In this document: in pieces, positions 55,820 through 64,000 of the stretch
How the letters are laid out: each line of letters opens with the position of its first letter
Numbering within the stretch: the first letter of the stretch is position 1
Assembly (NCBI RefSeq): GCF_018119395.1
Contig: NZ_JAGPWD010000002.1
Span: forward strand, 124,001-188,000
Source: Massilia sp. ZL223
GTDB lineage: Bacteria; Pseudomonadota; Gammaproteobacteria; Burkholderiales; Burkholderiaceae_D
Length of the DNA stretch: 64,000 bases
Direction: 5' to 3'
Notes under the pieces: generated by a model
The model's input: only the letters and a program-made list of their open reading frames with translations
What the model was told of the DNA's origin: nothing
Database searches by the model: none
Made by a program: the position numbers and the translations under genes

Positions 55820-58800
55820 ATCTGTCCGAACTGTGTATCCGCCGGCCGGTGATGGTGGTGCTGCTGTCGATCAGCCTGGTGCTGGTCGGCGTGCTGGCCT
55901 ACCTGCACATCCCGGTCGCCGCGCTGCCGAGCTATAACACGCCGGTCATCAACGTCAACGCCAACCTGCCGGGCGCGAGCCCGGAAACCATGGCGTCCTC
56001 GGTGGCCCTGCCGCTCGAGAAACAGTTCTCCACCATCGCCGGCATCAACCTGATCACCTCGACCAGCACCCAGGGCAATACCAACCTGACCCTGGAATTC
56101 GACACCAGGATCGACGTCGACCGCGCCGCCGTGGACGTCCAGGCCGCGCTGCTGGCGGCCCAGCGCCAGCTGCCCCAGGAGATGACCGACCTGCCGTCCT
56201 ACCGCAAGGTCAACCCGGCCGACGCGCCGATCCTTTTCATGCACGTGACCTCGCCCTCGATGGACTTGTCGCAGCTGAACGATTACGCCGAAAACCTGAT
56301 CTCGCCGGCGATCTCGACCGTCGCGGGCGTGTCGCAAGTGTCGATCAACGGCCAGAAGCGCTTCGCCGTGCGGGTGCGCGCCAAGTCCGACCTGATGAAC
56401 GCGCGCAATATCTCGATGGACGAGCTGGCGGCGGCCCTGCGCGCGGCCAACTCGAATACTCCGCTGGGCATCCTCGACGGCCCGACCCAGACCCTGACCA
56501 TCCAGGGCGGCGGCCAGCTGATGCGCGCGGCGGACTTCGCCGGCCTGATCGTCGCCACCCGCGACGGCCTGCCGGTGCGCCTGCGCGACGTGGCCGAAGT
56601 CGAGGACAGCTACCAGTCGGTCAAGGCCGCGGGTAGCCTCAACGGCGAGCGCTCGATTTCCCTGATGGTCCAGCGCCAGCCCAACGCCAACACGGTGCAG
56701 GTGGTGGACGCGGTGCGCGCCCTGATCCCGCGCTTCGAGCAGCAGCTGCCGGCCTCGATCCAGCTGCACCTGGTGAACGACCGCTCGGTCTCGATCCGCG
56801 AAGCGATCCACGACGTCAACCTGACCCTGGCCGGCACCGTGGTGCTGGTGATCCTGGTCATCTTCCTGTTCCTGCACCGCCTGGCCGCCACCTTCATCCC
56901 GGCGGTCACGGTGCCGATCTCGCTGCTGGGTGCGCTGTCGCTGCTCTACGCCTTCGGCTATAGCCTGGACAACATCTCCCTGCTGGGCATCACGCTCGCG
57001 GTCGGCCTGGTGGTCGACGACGCCATCGTGGTGCTGGAAAACATCGTGCGCCACATGGAGATGGGCAAGAAGCCGATGCAGGCGGCCCTGGTCGGCGCGC
57101 GCGAGATGGGCTTCACCATCGTCTCGATCTCGATCTCGCTGGTGGCGGTGTTCATCCCGATCTTCTTCATGCCGGGCGTGATCGGCCTGCTGTTCCGCGA
57201 ATTCGCCGTGATCGTCGGCCTGGCGGTGCTGGTCTCGGCGGCGGTCTCGCTGACCCTGGTGCCGATGCTGTGCTCGCGCCTGCTCAAGGGCGGCGGCCAC
57301 GTCCAGCCGCACGAGATGTCCTGGATCGGCCGCCGCTTCGAAGCCATGTTCGTCAACGTGCGCGACGCCTACGGCCGCACCCTCGACATGGCGCTGCGCC
57401 ACCGCTTCCTGGTGCTGATGCTGGCGCTGGGCACCTTCGTGCTCACCGCCGTGCTCTACATGACCATGCCGAAGGGCTTCTTCCCCGAGGAAGACATCGG
57501 CCAGATCCGCGTGACCGTCGAGGCATCGGAAGACACTTCCTCGGCCAAGCTGGCGGAACTGCAGGGCAAGGTGGTCGATATCATGCGCACCAGCCCTTAC
57601 GTGCAGGACACGACTTCCTTTACCGGCGGCGGCAACACCGGCCGCATGTTCCTGGTGCTCAAGCCGCGCAGCGAGCGTCCGCCGATGCCGATCGTGGTCG
57701 ACGAGCTGCGCAGGGCGACGCGCCAGGTGGCCGGCGTTCAAATCTTCCTGTCGCCGGTGCAGAACCTGCAGCTGGGCGGCCGTCCGAGCAAGAGCCGCTA
57801 CCAGTACACCCTGCAGAGCGTGTCGGGCGGCGAGATCGGCGACTGGGCCGAGAAGTTCCTGGAGCGCATGCGCGCCGACCAGCGCTTCCGCGACGTCACC
57901 AGCGATTCGCAGAACAAGGCGCTGCAGGCCACCATCGACATCGACCGCGACAAGGCTGCGCTGCTGGGCGTGGAGATGGCCGACGTGCGCACCGTGCTGT
58001 ACGCCTCCTTCGGCGAGCGCCAGGTCTCGACCATCTACTCGACCGCGGCCAGCTACTACGTGATCCTGGAAGCGGCGGCCTCGGACCGCTACTACGACGA
58101 AGCGCTGTCGCGCGTCTCGGTGCGCTCGAACAACGGCGACCTGGTCAAGCTGTCCAGCTTCGCCACGGTCAAGCGCACGATGGGCCCGCTGGCCGTCAAC
58201 CACCAGGGCCAGCTGCAGGCGATTACCCTGGCCTTCAACCTGGCGCCGGACGTGCCGCTGGGCGACGCCACCGCCGCCATCGAAGAGATGGCGCGCGAGA
58301 TGAAGCTGCCGGCCTCGATCATCACCAACTACGGCGGCGATGCGGCGGTGTTCAAGGACACCCAGTCGAGCCAGCTGATCCTGATCCTGGCCGCGATCGG
58401 CGTCATCTATGTGCTGCTGGGCGTGCTGTACGAAAGCTATATCCACCCGCTCACGATCCTGGCCGGCCTGCCGTCGGCGGCCGTGGGGGCGCTGCTGACC
58501 TTGTGGCTGTTCAACATGGACCTGACCCTGATCGCGATGATCGGCATCCTGATGCTGATCGGTATCGTGAAGAAGAACGCGATCATGATGATCGACTTTG
58601 CGCTCGAGGCCCAGCGCAGCCAGGGATTGAAACCCCAGGACGCGATCCGCGAGGCCTGCATCCTGCGCTTCCGTCCGATCCTGATGACGACCCTGGCGGC
58701 CATGATGGGCGCGCTGCCGATCGCGCTGGGCATCGGCGCCGGCGCCGAGCTGCGCCAGCCGCTCGGCCTGGCGGTGGTGGGCGGCCTGATCTTCTCGCAG

Positions 58801-58908
58801 GTGATCACGCTCTACATCACCCCGGTCATCTATCTGTACCTCGACAGGTTCAGCGGTACCGGTCCCATGACCGACGAGCAGCTGGCCAAGCTCGAAGCCG
58901 TGCATTGA
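55816..58908 (+). CDS. RND multidrug efflux pump, inner-membrane subunit
   Basis: A 1030-residue proton-driven exporter with twelve membrane helices and two large periplasmic loops. Helix 4 carries the essential Asp pair (GLVVDDAIVVLENI), helix 10 region LYESYIHPLTILAGLP and helix 11 GIVKKNAIMMIDFALE are standard. It is closest in feel to MdtB/MdtC-type pumps, though only one permease is present. No outer-membrane factor gene follows, so it must borrow a TolC-like partner. Confidence 0.93.
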   Translation: MNLSELCIRRPVMVVLLSISLVLVGVLAYLHIPVAALPSYNTPVINVNANLPGASPETMASSVALPLEKQFSTIAGINLITSTSTQGNTNLTLEFDTRIDVDRAAVDVQAALLAAQRQLPQEMTDLPSYRKVNPADAPILFMHVTSPSMDLSQLNDYAENLISPAISTVAGVSQVSINGQKRFAVRVRAKSDLMNARNISMDELAAALRAANSNTPLGILDGPTQTLTIQGGGQLMRAADFAGLIVATRDGLPVRLRDVAEVEDSYQSVKAAGSLNGERSISLMVQRQPNANTVQVVDAVRALIPRFEQQLPASIQLHLVNDRSVSIREAIHDVNLTLAGTVVLVILVIFLFLHRLAATFIPAVTVPISLLGALSLLYAFGYSLDNISLLGITLAVGLVVDDAIVVLENIVRHMEMGKKPMQAALVGAREMGFTIVSISISLVAVFIPIFFMPGVIGLLFREFAVIVGLAVLVSAAVSLTLVPMLCSRLLKGGGHVQPHEMSWIGRRFEAMFVNVRDAYGRTLDMALRHRFLVLMLALGTFVLTAVLYMTMPKGFFPEEDIGQIRVTVEASEDTSSAKLAELQGKVVDIMRTSPYVQDTTSFTGGGNTGRMFLVLKPRSERPPMPIVVDELRRATRQVAGVQIFLSPVQNLQLGGRPSKSRYQYTLQSVSGGEIGDWAEKFLERMRADQRFRDVTSDSQNKALQATIDIDRDKAALLGVEMADVRTVLYASFGERQVSTIYSTAASYYVILEAAASDRYYDEALSRVSVRSNNGDLVKLSSFATVKRTMGPLAVNHQGQLQAITLAFNLAPDVPLGDATAAIEEMAREMKLPASIITNYGGDAAVFKDTQSSQLILILAAIGVIYVLLGVLYESYIHPLTILAGLPSAAVGALLTLWLFNMDLTLIAMIGILMLIGIVKKNAIMMIDFALEAQRSQGLKPQDAIREACILRFRPILMTTLAAMMGALPIALGIGAGAELRQPLGLAVVGGLIFSQVITLYITPVIYLYLDRFSGTGPMTDEQLAKLEAVH

Positions 58909-58915
58909 TGCGAAG

Positions 58916-58941
58916 GGCCGGCATGGACTCCCATGCCGGCC
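58916..58941 (+). terminator. hairpin after the RND pump gene
   Basis: GGCCGGCATGG and CCATGCCGGCC form a perfect 11-bp stem around ACTC, eight bases after the pump stop. There is no T-run, so it may act as a rho-aided end or a 3' stabiliser. Confidence 0.6.
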
Positions 58942-59090
58942 GGTATTCGGCTGCCGGAAACATCTTGTAACATCCTTCAAGCTTGCACGACGGTAATCTG
59001 AGCGGCGCATCAGGTGCGCCGCGCAGCCAAAACGGTTAGACTGCGCTTTTCTGCCGCTAAATAGACGCCGCTCCAGGAAACCGTACGACC

Positions 59091-60005
59091 TTGCGTGACC
59101 ATTCCCATATCTATGACGAGGACAGCGATGTGTGCGCGCATTGCGGCCAGCCGCTGCCGTCGCGCCAGACGCTGACCTATGGGCGCCGGGGACCGAACCG
59201 GCTGGCGCTGGCGGGCACGATCGGGCTGCACCTGCTGCTGGTGGCGATTTACCTGTTCAAGCCGGAAGACCAGGAGAAGCGGGCGCGTCCGGCATCGGAC
59301 AAGGAGACCGACGTGGTCTTCGTCGCCCCCATGCAACAACCGAAGGCTGCGCCGCGCCAGCAGGCGCCGAAGCCGGTTCCCAAGCCGACCCCGAACAAGA
59401 CCACGCCGCGTCCGCAGCCCGAGCGGGTGCAGGTGCAGCGCTTGCCGGACACCATCACCTTGCCCGACGAAAAGCCAGAGCCGCCCAAGCCGCAGCCGCA
59501 GCCGCAGCCGAAGACCGAGGTGCCGCCGGAGATGGACATGGCCGCCTACATCGCTTCGCGCCGCAAGCAGCGCGGGGCGACGACCGGCAGCGACGCGCCC
59601 GTCGAGGAAAGCGAAGCCGCGCGCGGCGAAGCCCGGGCGCTGGCCAACATCGCCGCCATCAACGGCCGCGGGCGCGACGACCGCAACGAGACCGGGGGCA
59701 TTTTCTCGGTGTCGAACAAGACCTTCCACAGCATGGACCTGCGCTTCCGCGGCTGGAATCCCAACTTCAAGCGGCGCTGGCTGACCCAGGTGACGGTGGA
59801 GCAGGGCAGCGAGCGCGATGTCGAGACGGCGGTGGTCAAGAAGATGATCGAGCTGATCCGCCGGGAAAAGACGGGGGACTTCGAGTGGGATTCGCATCGG
59901 CTGGGCAGGGTGGTCAAGCTGAGCGCGCGGCCGCAGGATACGGAGGAGTTGACGGACTTCCTGTTCAAGGAGATGTTCCCGGAGTACAAGCCGCCGAGGG
60001 GGTAG
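59091..60005 (+). CDS. single-pass membrane protein with N-terminal CxxC and Pro-rich linker
   Basis: A 304-residue protein starting with TTG. Residues 1-30 hold a CAHCGQP motif, residues about 42-60 a membrane helix (LALAGTIGLHLLLVAIYLF), then a long Pro/Lys/Gln-rich spacer (about 80-140) like that of TonB, and a C-terminal globular domain (GIFSVSNKTFHSMDLRFRGWN, VETAVVKKMIELIRR). The layout suggests a TonB-like or envelope-spanning protein, but no ExbB/ExbD genes are adjacent and the C-terminal domain was not recognised. The start is tentative; AGGAAA is 12 bases upstream. Confidence 0.65.
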   Translation: MRDHSHIYDEDSDVCAHCGQPLPSRQTLTYGRRGPNRLALAGTIGLHLLLVAIYLFKPEDQEKRARPASDKETDVVFVAPMQQPKAAPRQQAPKPVPKPTPNKTTPRPQPERVQVQRLPDTITLPDEKPEPPKPQPQPQPKTEVPPEMDMAAYIASRRKQRGATTGSDAPVEESEAARGEARALANIAAINGRGRDDRNETGGIFSVSNKTFHSMDLRFRGWNPNFKRRWLTQVTVEQGSERDVETAVVKKMIELIRREKTGDFEWDSHRLGRVVKLSARPQDTEELTDFLFKEMFPEYKPPRG

Positions 60006-60017
60006 TGGCTGATCGGG

Positions 60018-60164
60018 CAAACTTGGGTCCCCGCCTTCGCGGGGATGACGTTGGTTAATCAGCGATTCATTTAGCAGCACGACTTCGGACACGTGCCTTA
60101 GCACGTCATTCCCGCCACTGGCGGCAATGACTCCCCGCGAAGGCGTGGACCCAAGTTCCCAAGC
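60018..60164. repeat. REP-like palindrome pair (copy 3)
   Basis: CAAACTTGGGTCCCCGCCTTCGCGGGGATGACG (60018-60050) and about 80 bases later the inverse partner with CCCCGCGAAGGCGTGG followed by ACCCAAGTT (60133-60157). The two outward arms share the family core with the elements at 23269 and 42597. It fills the gap between two convergent genes. Confidence 0.75.
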
Positions 60165-60175
60165 AAGCCAGTAAC

Positions 60176-60508
60176 TCACTCCCCACCCAAGGTCTTCAAC
60201 CCCGCAATCCCCACAAAGATCAAGCCCATGCACAGCAGCCGCGCCAGCGTCAGCTGCTCGGCAAAGAACACCGCCCCCGCCAGCGTCACCCCCACCGCCC
60301 CGATTCCGGTCCACACCGCATACGCCATCCCCAGCGGCAAGCCGCGCAGCGCGCTGGCTAGCAGGTAAATGCTGCCCAGCGCCGCCAGCACCGCCAGCAA
60401 ACTGGGCCCCGGCCGCGTCCACCCTGCGGACGACTTGAGCGCGAAGGCCATGACCACCTCGACCAGCCCGGCCGCCAGCAGCAAGGTCCAGGCAAGGACA
60501 TTAGACAT
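60176..60508 (-). CDS. small multidrug resistance family transporter, Gdx/SugE-like
   Basis: A 110-residue four-helix protein. Glu17 in helix 1 (GLVEVVMAFALKSS) is the conserved proton/substrate-coupling residue, and LPLGMAYAVWTGIGAVG with the SAGW motif fits the Gdx/SugE branch (guanidinium exporters) better than EmrE. No guanidine riboswitch is visible because the ATG lies eight bases inside the end of the GST gene, which makes the two one operon. Confidence 0.85.
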   Translation of the reverse strand: MSNVLAWTLLLAAGLVEVVMAFALKSSAGWTRPGPSLLAVLAALGSIYLLASALRGLPLGMAYAVWTGIGAVGVTLAGAVFFAEQLTLARLLCMGLIFVGIAGLKTLGGE

Positions 60509-61124
60509 GCGCTTCCTCCCGCGCCTTGCGCATGCCGCGCTGCACCGCCGGCCGTTCGCCGACCCTGTGCAGCCAGTCCGCGACCGCCGGATAAGCGCCG
60601 ATAGCTATCCCCAGCTCCGCATGCGTTTCCATCCAGGGATAGAAGGCCATATCCGCAATCGTGTAGCCGTCGCCCGCGATGTGGCGCGACTCGCTCAGCC
60701 GCCGCTCGAGCACGCCATAGATGCGCTGCGTCTCGCGCGTATAGCGCTCCAGCGCCATCGGGTTCGGCTCGGGCGCCGCGTGCCGGAACCACCACAGCTG
60801 CCCCAGCATCGGTCCCGCGCTCGCCGCCTGCAAGAACAGCCATTGCAGCACCAGATCCCGCTCCGGCCCGTGCGCCGGAAGCGCCTTGCCCGCCGCGTCG
60901 GCCAGGTGGATGAGGATGGCGCAGGACTCGAACAGGCTCTGCCCCGTCCGCTCGTCGGTGAGCACCGGGATCTTGTTGTTCGGGCTGAGGCGCGCGAACG
61001 CGGGGGCGCGCTGCTCGCCGGCGTTCAGGTTGACGAAGCGGCGCTGGTAGGCGAGCCCCAGTTCTTCGAGGGCGATGGTGATCTTCTTGCCGTTTGGGGT
61101 GTCGGCCAGATAAACGGTGTACAT
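60501..61124 (-). CDS. glutathione S-transferase-like protein
   Basis: A 207-residue GST: thioredoxin-like N-terminal domain (TPNGKKITIALEELGLAY, then NNKIPVLTDE and the Glu-Ser of LFESCAIL that bind glutathione), and an all-helical C-terminal domain ending near GYTIADMAFYPW. It resembles YfcG/YghU-type disulfide-bond reductases. AAGGAG lies before the ATG. Faces a LysR gene with 102 bases between starts. Confidence 0.88.
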   Translation of the reverse strand: MYTVYLADTPNGKKITIALEELGLAYQRRFVNLNAGEQRAPAFARLSPNNKIPVLTDERTGQSLFESCAILIHLADAAGKALPAHGPERDLVLQWLFLQAASAGPMLGQLWWFRHAAPEPNPMALERYTRETQRIYGVLERRLSESRHIAGDGYTIADMAFYPWMETHAELGIAIGAYPAVADWLHRVGERPAVQRGMRKAREEAHV

Positions 61125-61226
61125 GTCAGGCTCCTTCAGGTTTAGCAATGCCTGACAGCCTAGCTTGTGCAAGAATGGCGAACAATTCGACGTTTTCGCA
61201 TATCGGTTCGCCACATTTGCACAATC

Positions 61227-62129
61227 ATGGACTGGGACGACTGCCGCTACTTCCTCACCGTTGCCGAGACCGGATCGCTGTCGGCCGCCGCACGCCGGCT
61301 CGGCCAGAGCCATTCGACCATCCTGAGGCGCCTCGACAAGCTCGAGGCCGCGCTCGATGCGCGCCTGTTCGAGCGCTTCCAGAGCGGCTATGTGTTGACC
61401 GCGACGGGCGAGGAATTGCTGGCCTTGCTGGCGCCGGTCGGCGAGAACATGGAAGAGGCCGAGCGCCGCATCAGCGGCCGCAATGCCGCGCTGCAGGGAA
61501 CGATCCGCGTCACCACCACCGACACCCTGCTGCATGGCCTGCTGCTGCCGGTCTTGTCCGCCTTCCGCCAGGCCCATCCCGGCATCCGGCTGCAGCTCAC
61601 GGTCGCCAACAGCTTCCTCAACCTGACCCGGCGCGATGCGGACGTGGCGATCCGGCCGACCAACACGCCGCCGGACAATCTCGTCGGCCGCAAGCTCGGC
61701 AGCGTGCAGACGGCGCCCTACGCATCGGAGGCCTACCTGCGGCGCGCCCGCGAAGAAGGGAAACGGGACGACGACTGGGCGGCCCACGGTTGGGTGGCCC
61801 CGGACGAGGCGCTGGCCCACCTGGCCCAGGCGCGCTGGCTGCGCGAGCGCGTGCCGGCGGAGCAGCATGTGGCCAGCGTGGACTCGCTGCTGGGCATGGC
61901 AAGCGCCGTGGAGGCCGGGATGGGGATGGGTATGCTGCTGGGCCTGCTTGCCGACGGCAAGCCCGGGCTGGTGCGGCTGGCCCCGCCCGATCCGGCGCTG
62001 GACACCGAGGTCTGGATCCTCACCCATCCGGACCTGCGGCGGGTCAACCGGATCCGCAGCTTCACCGACTTCCTGTATGCCAGCTTGTCCGGACACCCGG
62101 CTTTTGAACACATTCGAGACAAACAATGA
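61227..62129 (+). CDS. LysR-family transcriptional regulator
   Basis: A 300-residue LysR protein: helix-turn-helix at residues 10-40 (SLSAAARRLGQSHSTILRRLDKLE) and an effector domain (TTTDTLLHGLLLPVL, LTVANSFLNLTRRDADVAIR). Similar LysR proteins often sit divergent from GST or other small oxidoreductase genes, as here. The stop overlaps the next start by four bases (ATGA). Confidence 0.87.
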   Translation: MDWDDCRYFLTVAETGSLSAAARRLGQSHSTILRRLDKLEAALDARLFERFQSGYVLTATGEELLALLAPVGENMEEAERRISGRNAALQGTIRVTTTDTLLHGLLLPVLSAFRQAHPGIRLQLTVANSFLNLTRRDADVAIRPTNTPPDNLVGRKLGSVQTAPYASEAYLRRAREEGKRDDDWAAHGWVAPDEALAHLAQARWLRERVPAEQHVASVDSLLGMASAVEAGMGMGMLLGLLADGKPGLVRLAPPDPALDTEVWILTHPDLRRVNRIRSFTDFLYASLSGHPAFEHIRDKQ

Positions 62130-62437
62130 ACGACCACAAGAGAAACGAACTGGTAAGGATGGGCTGGGACATCCATGGCGCCGTCGAGGAAAGCTATCAC
62201 GCCCACCCCGCCGGCCCGAACGATGGCGCTGCCTGGCTGGACAAGCAGCGCCTGCTCATGGCCGACATGGCCATCCACCTGCTGCAGACCGCCATCGCTC
62301 CGGGCGAAGTCGAGCTGGAAAAGCTCAGGAACAATCTGAATGCGATCCTCGTGATCGCGGACCGCTTCCTGCCCGATGCCGGGCTGAGGAATGCGGCCGG
62401 CAAACTCTACCAAGGGCCTGGCACGTCTCTCACTTGA
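62126..62437 (+). CDS. hypothetical protein coupled to a LysR gene
   Basis: A 103-residue soluble, mostly helical protein (NDHKRNELVRMGWDIHGAVEESY..., LLMADMAIHLLQTAIA). Not recognised. Its ATG overlaps the LysR stop, and its end overlaps the convergent beta-helix gene by eight bases. Translational coupling suggests that its level follows the regulator. Confidence 0.65.
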   Translation: MNDHKRNELVRMGWDIHGAVEESYHAHPAGPNDGAAWLDKQRLLMADMAIHLLQTAIAPGEVELEKLRNNLNAILVIADRFLPDAGLRNAAGKLYQGPGTSLT

Positions 62438-63953
62438 CAGTGACGTTCTCGTCCGTGCCGTCGATGTAGACCTTCATGGACGTGCTTCCCGAGAAGGTGT
62501 TGTTGGAAACCACGGTGGGGCTGCCGTAGACGTAAGTCAGCGAGATGTGCGCCTGAAACGGGCTGGGCGTCTTCCCGCCGCTGCGCCGGCCCATGACCGA
62601 AAAAGCGCAGTTTGAATCCATCTTGTTGGCATCGATCGTGTGGCCGCCCGTATCCGTCCATTTGGCCCTGTCGCCGCCGCCGTAGACCTGGATGCCGTTC
62701 CCTTCATTGTTCGAGACAATGTTGCCGTAAACCGAGCACTTGCAGGCGCCATCGTCCACACCGATGCCGACGCCTTCCGAGCCATTGTCCCGTGGGCCGC
62801 CGTAGTTCAGGTTGAACCTGCAGGTGTTGTAGCGGATCGTATGCCCGGAGACGGCGTCCTGTCCGGCCGCCGACGACAGCTCGATGCCCCGGCCGTAATA
62901 GGTGCTGCTCAATGCCCCGCCATTGGAATTGCAGGTGTTGCGCTCGATAATGTAAGACTTGGCGCGGCCGGTGATATGAATGCCGAAATTCATATTCTTG
63001 CTGCAGTTATTGTTGCCCACATAGCTGCGATCGCCACTGTTGATGAAGATGCCGCTCAACATCCCGGTCACGGTATTCTTGTCCAGCGTGGCGGCTTCCC
63101 CGCGGACGAGGAAAATGCCGATCGCTCCGCGGTTCGGGCTGTAATCGACGCCGGCTGGCGGAGACACGCGGTTCCCGCGAATCACAAGGCGCGTGAGGAA
63201 AGCGGTGCTGGTGTAGGTTTCACAGCGAATGCCGTGCGATGCCGCCGTGCCGCCGCCGCGGTGGCGGACCGTATTAGTGAGCAGGCGGATGTCGTCGATA
63301 GTGCCGTTCGCGGCGACCAGTATCCCCTGGTTGCCGTGCGTGGGCCCGTTGCTGATGACGTCGAACACACAGTTGGAGATGGTCACGCGGTTTTTTTCGA
63401 AGACATACACGCCGCCGCAATTCGACGTCACGTTGTTATTTTCGAAGATGCAGTCATTGCCCAGCCAGATGATCGCCACGTCGCTGTCTTCCGGGAAGGC
63501 AGGATTCCGGATGTCCAGGTTCCGGTAGGTGACGAAATCGCGCTCCTGCTTGTACACCGCGACCGAGGCGCCGCTGGCCGGCAGGGTGGGCGCCCCGGGC
63601 AGGAGAATGACCGGTTTCGGCTGCGAGGTATCGTCGCCGCCATTGGATCGATAGTAGGCGCCAACGGTGATGCGCTGCGACGCGGTGCCGCTCGCCGACA
63701 CCCGGAACACGCCCGAATACGTGGTGCCCCGTTTCTGCAGGTAGGTATGGCCGGGCAGCCAGGTAACGCTGGTCCATGAGCGGAACGGGTTGGCAAGCGT
63801 TCCGTCACCTGGACCGGCGGCAGTTGGATCGATGTAATGCACATTCGTGCTGCGTCCGCTTTGGGCCAGTGCGAACCGCGGCAGCATGGCTGCCGCGCAT
63901 GCGGAGACGCCCACGCCGGAGGCAACCCGAAGGAAGTCTCTTCTCTTGCTCAT
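62430..63953 (-). CDS. Tat-exported right-handed beta-helix protein
   Basis: A 507-residue protein. The N-terminus has a twin-arginine signal (KRRDFLR, hydrophobic stretch, likely cut after ALA). The body from about residue 120 shows repeating short strands with Asn ladders (IFENNNVTSN, ISNCVFDVIS, IRGNRVS, VGNNNCSKN, IERNTCNSN, IRYNTCRFN, VYGNIVSNN), the mark of parallel beta-helix (pectate-lyase-like) folds. It could cleave or bind polysaccharide; no catalytic set was identified. Several Cys are present, in keeping with folding before export by Tat. AAGGGA precedes the ATG. Confidence 0.82.
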   Translation of the reverse strand: MSKRRDFLRVASGVGVSACAAAMLPRFALAQSGRSTNVHYIDPTAAGPGDGTLANPFRSWTSVTWLPGHTYLQKRGTTYSGVFRVSASGTASQRITVGAYYRSNGGDDTSQPKPVILLPGAPTLPASGASVAVYKQERDFVTYRNLDIRNPAFPEDSDVAIIWLGNDCIFENNNVTSNCGGVYVFEKNRVTISNCVFDVISNGPTHGNQGILVAANGTIDDIRLLTNTVRHRGGGTAASHGIRCETYTSTAFLTRLVIRGNRVSPPAGVDYSPNRGAIGIFLVRGEAATLDKNTVTGMLSGIFINSGDRSYVGNNNCSKNMNFGIHITGRAKSYIIERNTCNSNGGALSSTYYGRGIELSSAAGQDAVSGHTIRYNTCRFNLNYGGPRDNGSEGVGIGVDDGACKCSVYGNIVSNNEGNGIQVYGGGDRAKWTDTGGHTIDANKMDSNCAFSVMGRRSGGKTPSPFQAHISLTYVYGSPTVVSNNTFSGSTSMKVYIDGTDENVTVK

Positions 63954-64000
63954 AACGGTCCCTTCAATCAAGATCTGACAAACATGGCGCTAGTCCGTAT

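Noticed and set aside
55669-59010. A 1113-codon minus-strand frame opposite the RND pump
   Set aside because: His/Arg/Gln-rich composition typical of antisense translation; the plus-strand pump is complete.

Overview
The window is a high-GC segment of a betaproteobacterial chromosome. The order of the ribosomal protein genes, the long basic tail on S3, the amino-acid sequences of the translation proteins and the GC-rich accessory genes all suggest an Oxalobacteraceae member of the Massilia/Telluria/Duganella type. This placement is inferred from the sequence alone. No plasmid, phage or CRISPR features were seen.

Layout. 1-1.3 kb: the end of a nitrate/sulfonate-type ABC importer, running in from the left edge. 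1.3-17.8 kb: accessory and housekeeping genes. These are a small orphan gene with a possible transposase scrap, an AhpD / PNPOx-reductase-ferredoxin / NTF2-like operon facing a LysR regulator, a DUF488 gene coupled to a six-PAS histidine kinase, metE facing metR, exported proteins of unknown role, a HAD phosphatase, and an EptA-like phosphoethanolamine transferase. 18.0-23.2 kb: the str block rpsL-rpsG-fusA-tuf-rpsJ. 23.2-30.0 kb: an accessory interval that separates rpsJ from rplC. It carries two REP-like hairpins, small membrane or exported proteins, terD, a LacI regulator, an arr-type rifampin ADP-ribosyltransferase, a diguanylate cyclase, an MscS channel and tRNA-Val(GAC). 30.1-44.4 kb: the S10, spc and alpha blocks from rplC to rplQ, including secY, infA and rpoA, closed by a strong terminator.

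44.4-64 kb: a SUKH-like fragment, dsbD, a small orphan protein, a SUI1/YciH protein and a PAS histidine kinase. Next is a chemoreceptor divergent from a MerR-type regulator with a complete cobalamin-binding photoreceptor signature, with a perfect palindrome between them. Then comes an envelope-stress module made of a Spy/CpxP-like protein divergent from an OmpR-type regulator, a histidine kinase and an RND pump. The window ends with a Pro-rich membrane protein, a GST/Gdx pair facing a LysR gene, and a Tat-exported beta-helix protein.

How the parts work together. The translation genes are organised as several transcription units rather than one long operon. I can place promoters with TATACT-like -10 boxes and GC-rich discriminators before rpsL, rpsJ, rplC, rplN and rpsD. 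Terminator-like hairpins follow tuf, rpsJ, rpsD, rpoA and rplQ and also lie just before rplN. The most interesting accessory signals are the cobalamin-regulator/chemoreceptor pair with its operator, the arr gene inside the split ribosomal cluster, the Spy/two-component/RND module, and the three-domain flavo-iron-sulfur protein with its AhpD partner.
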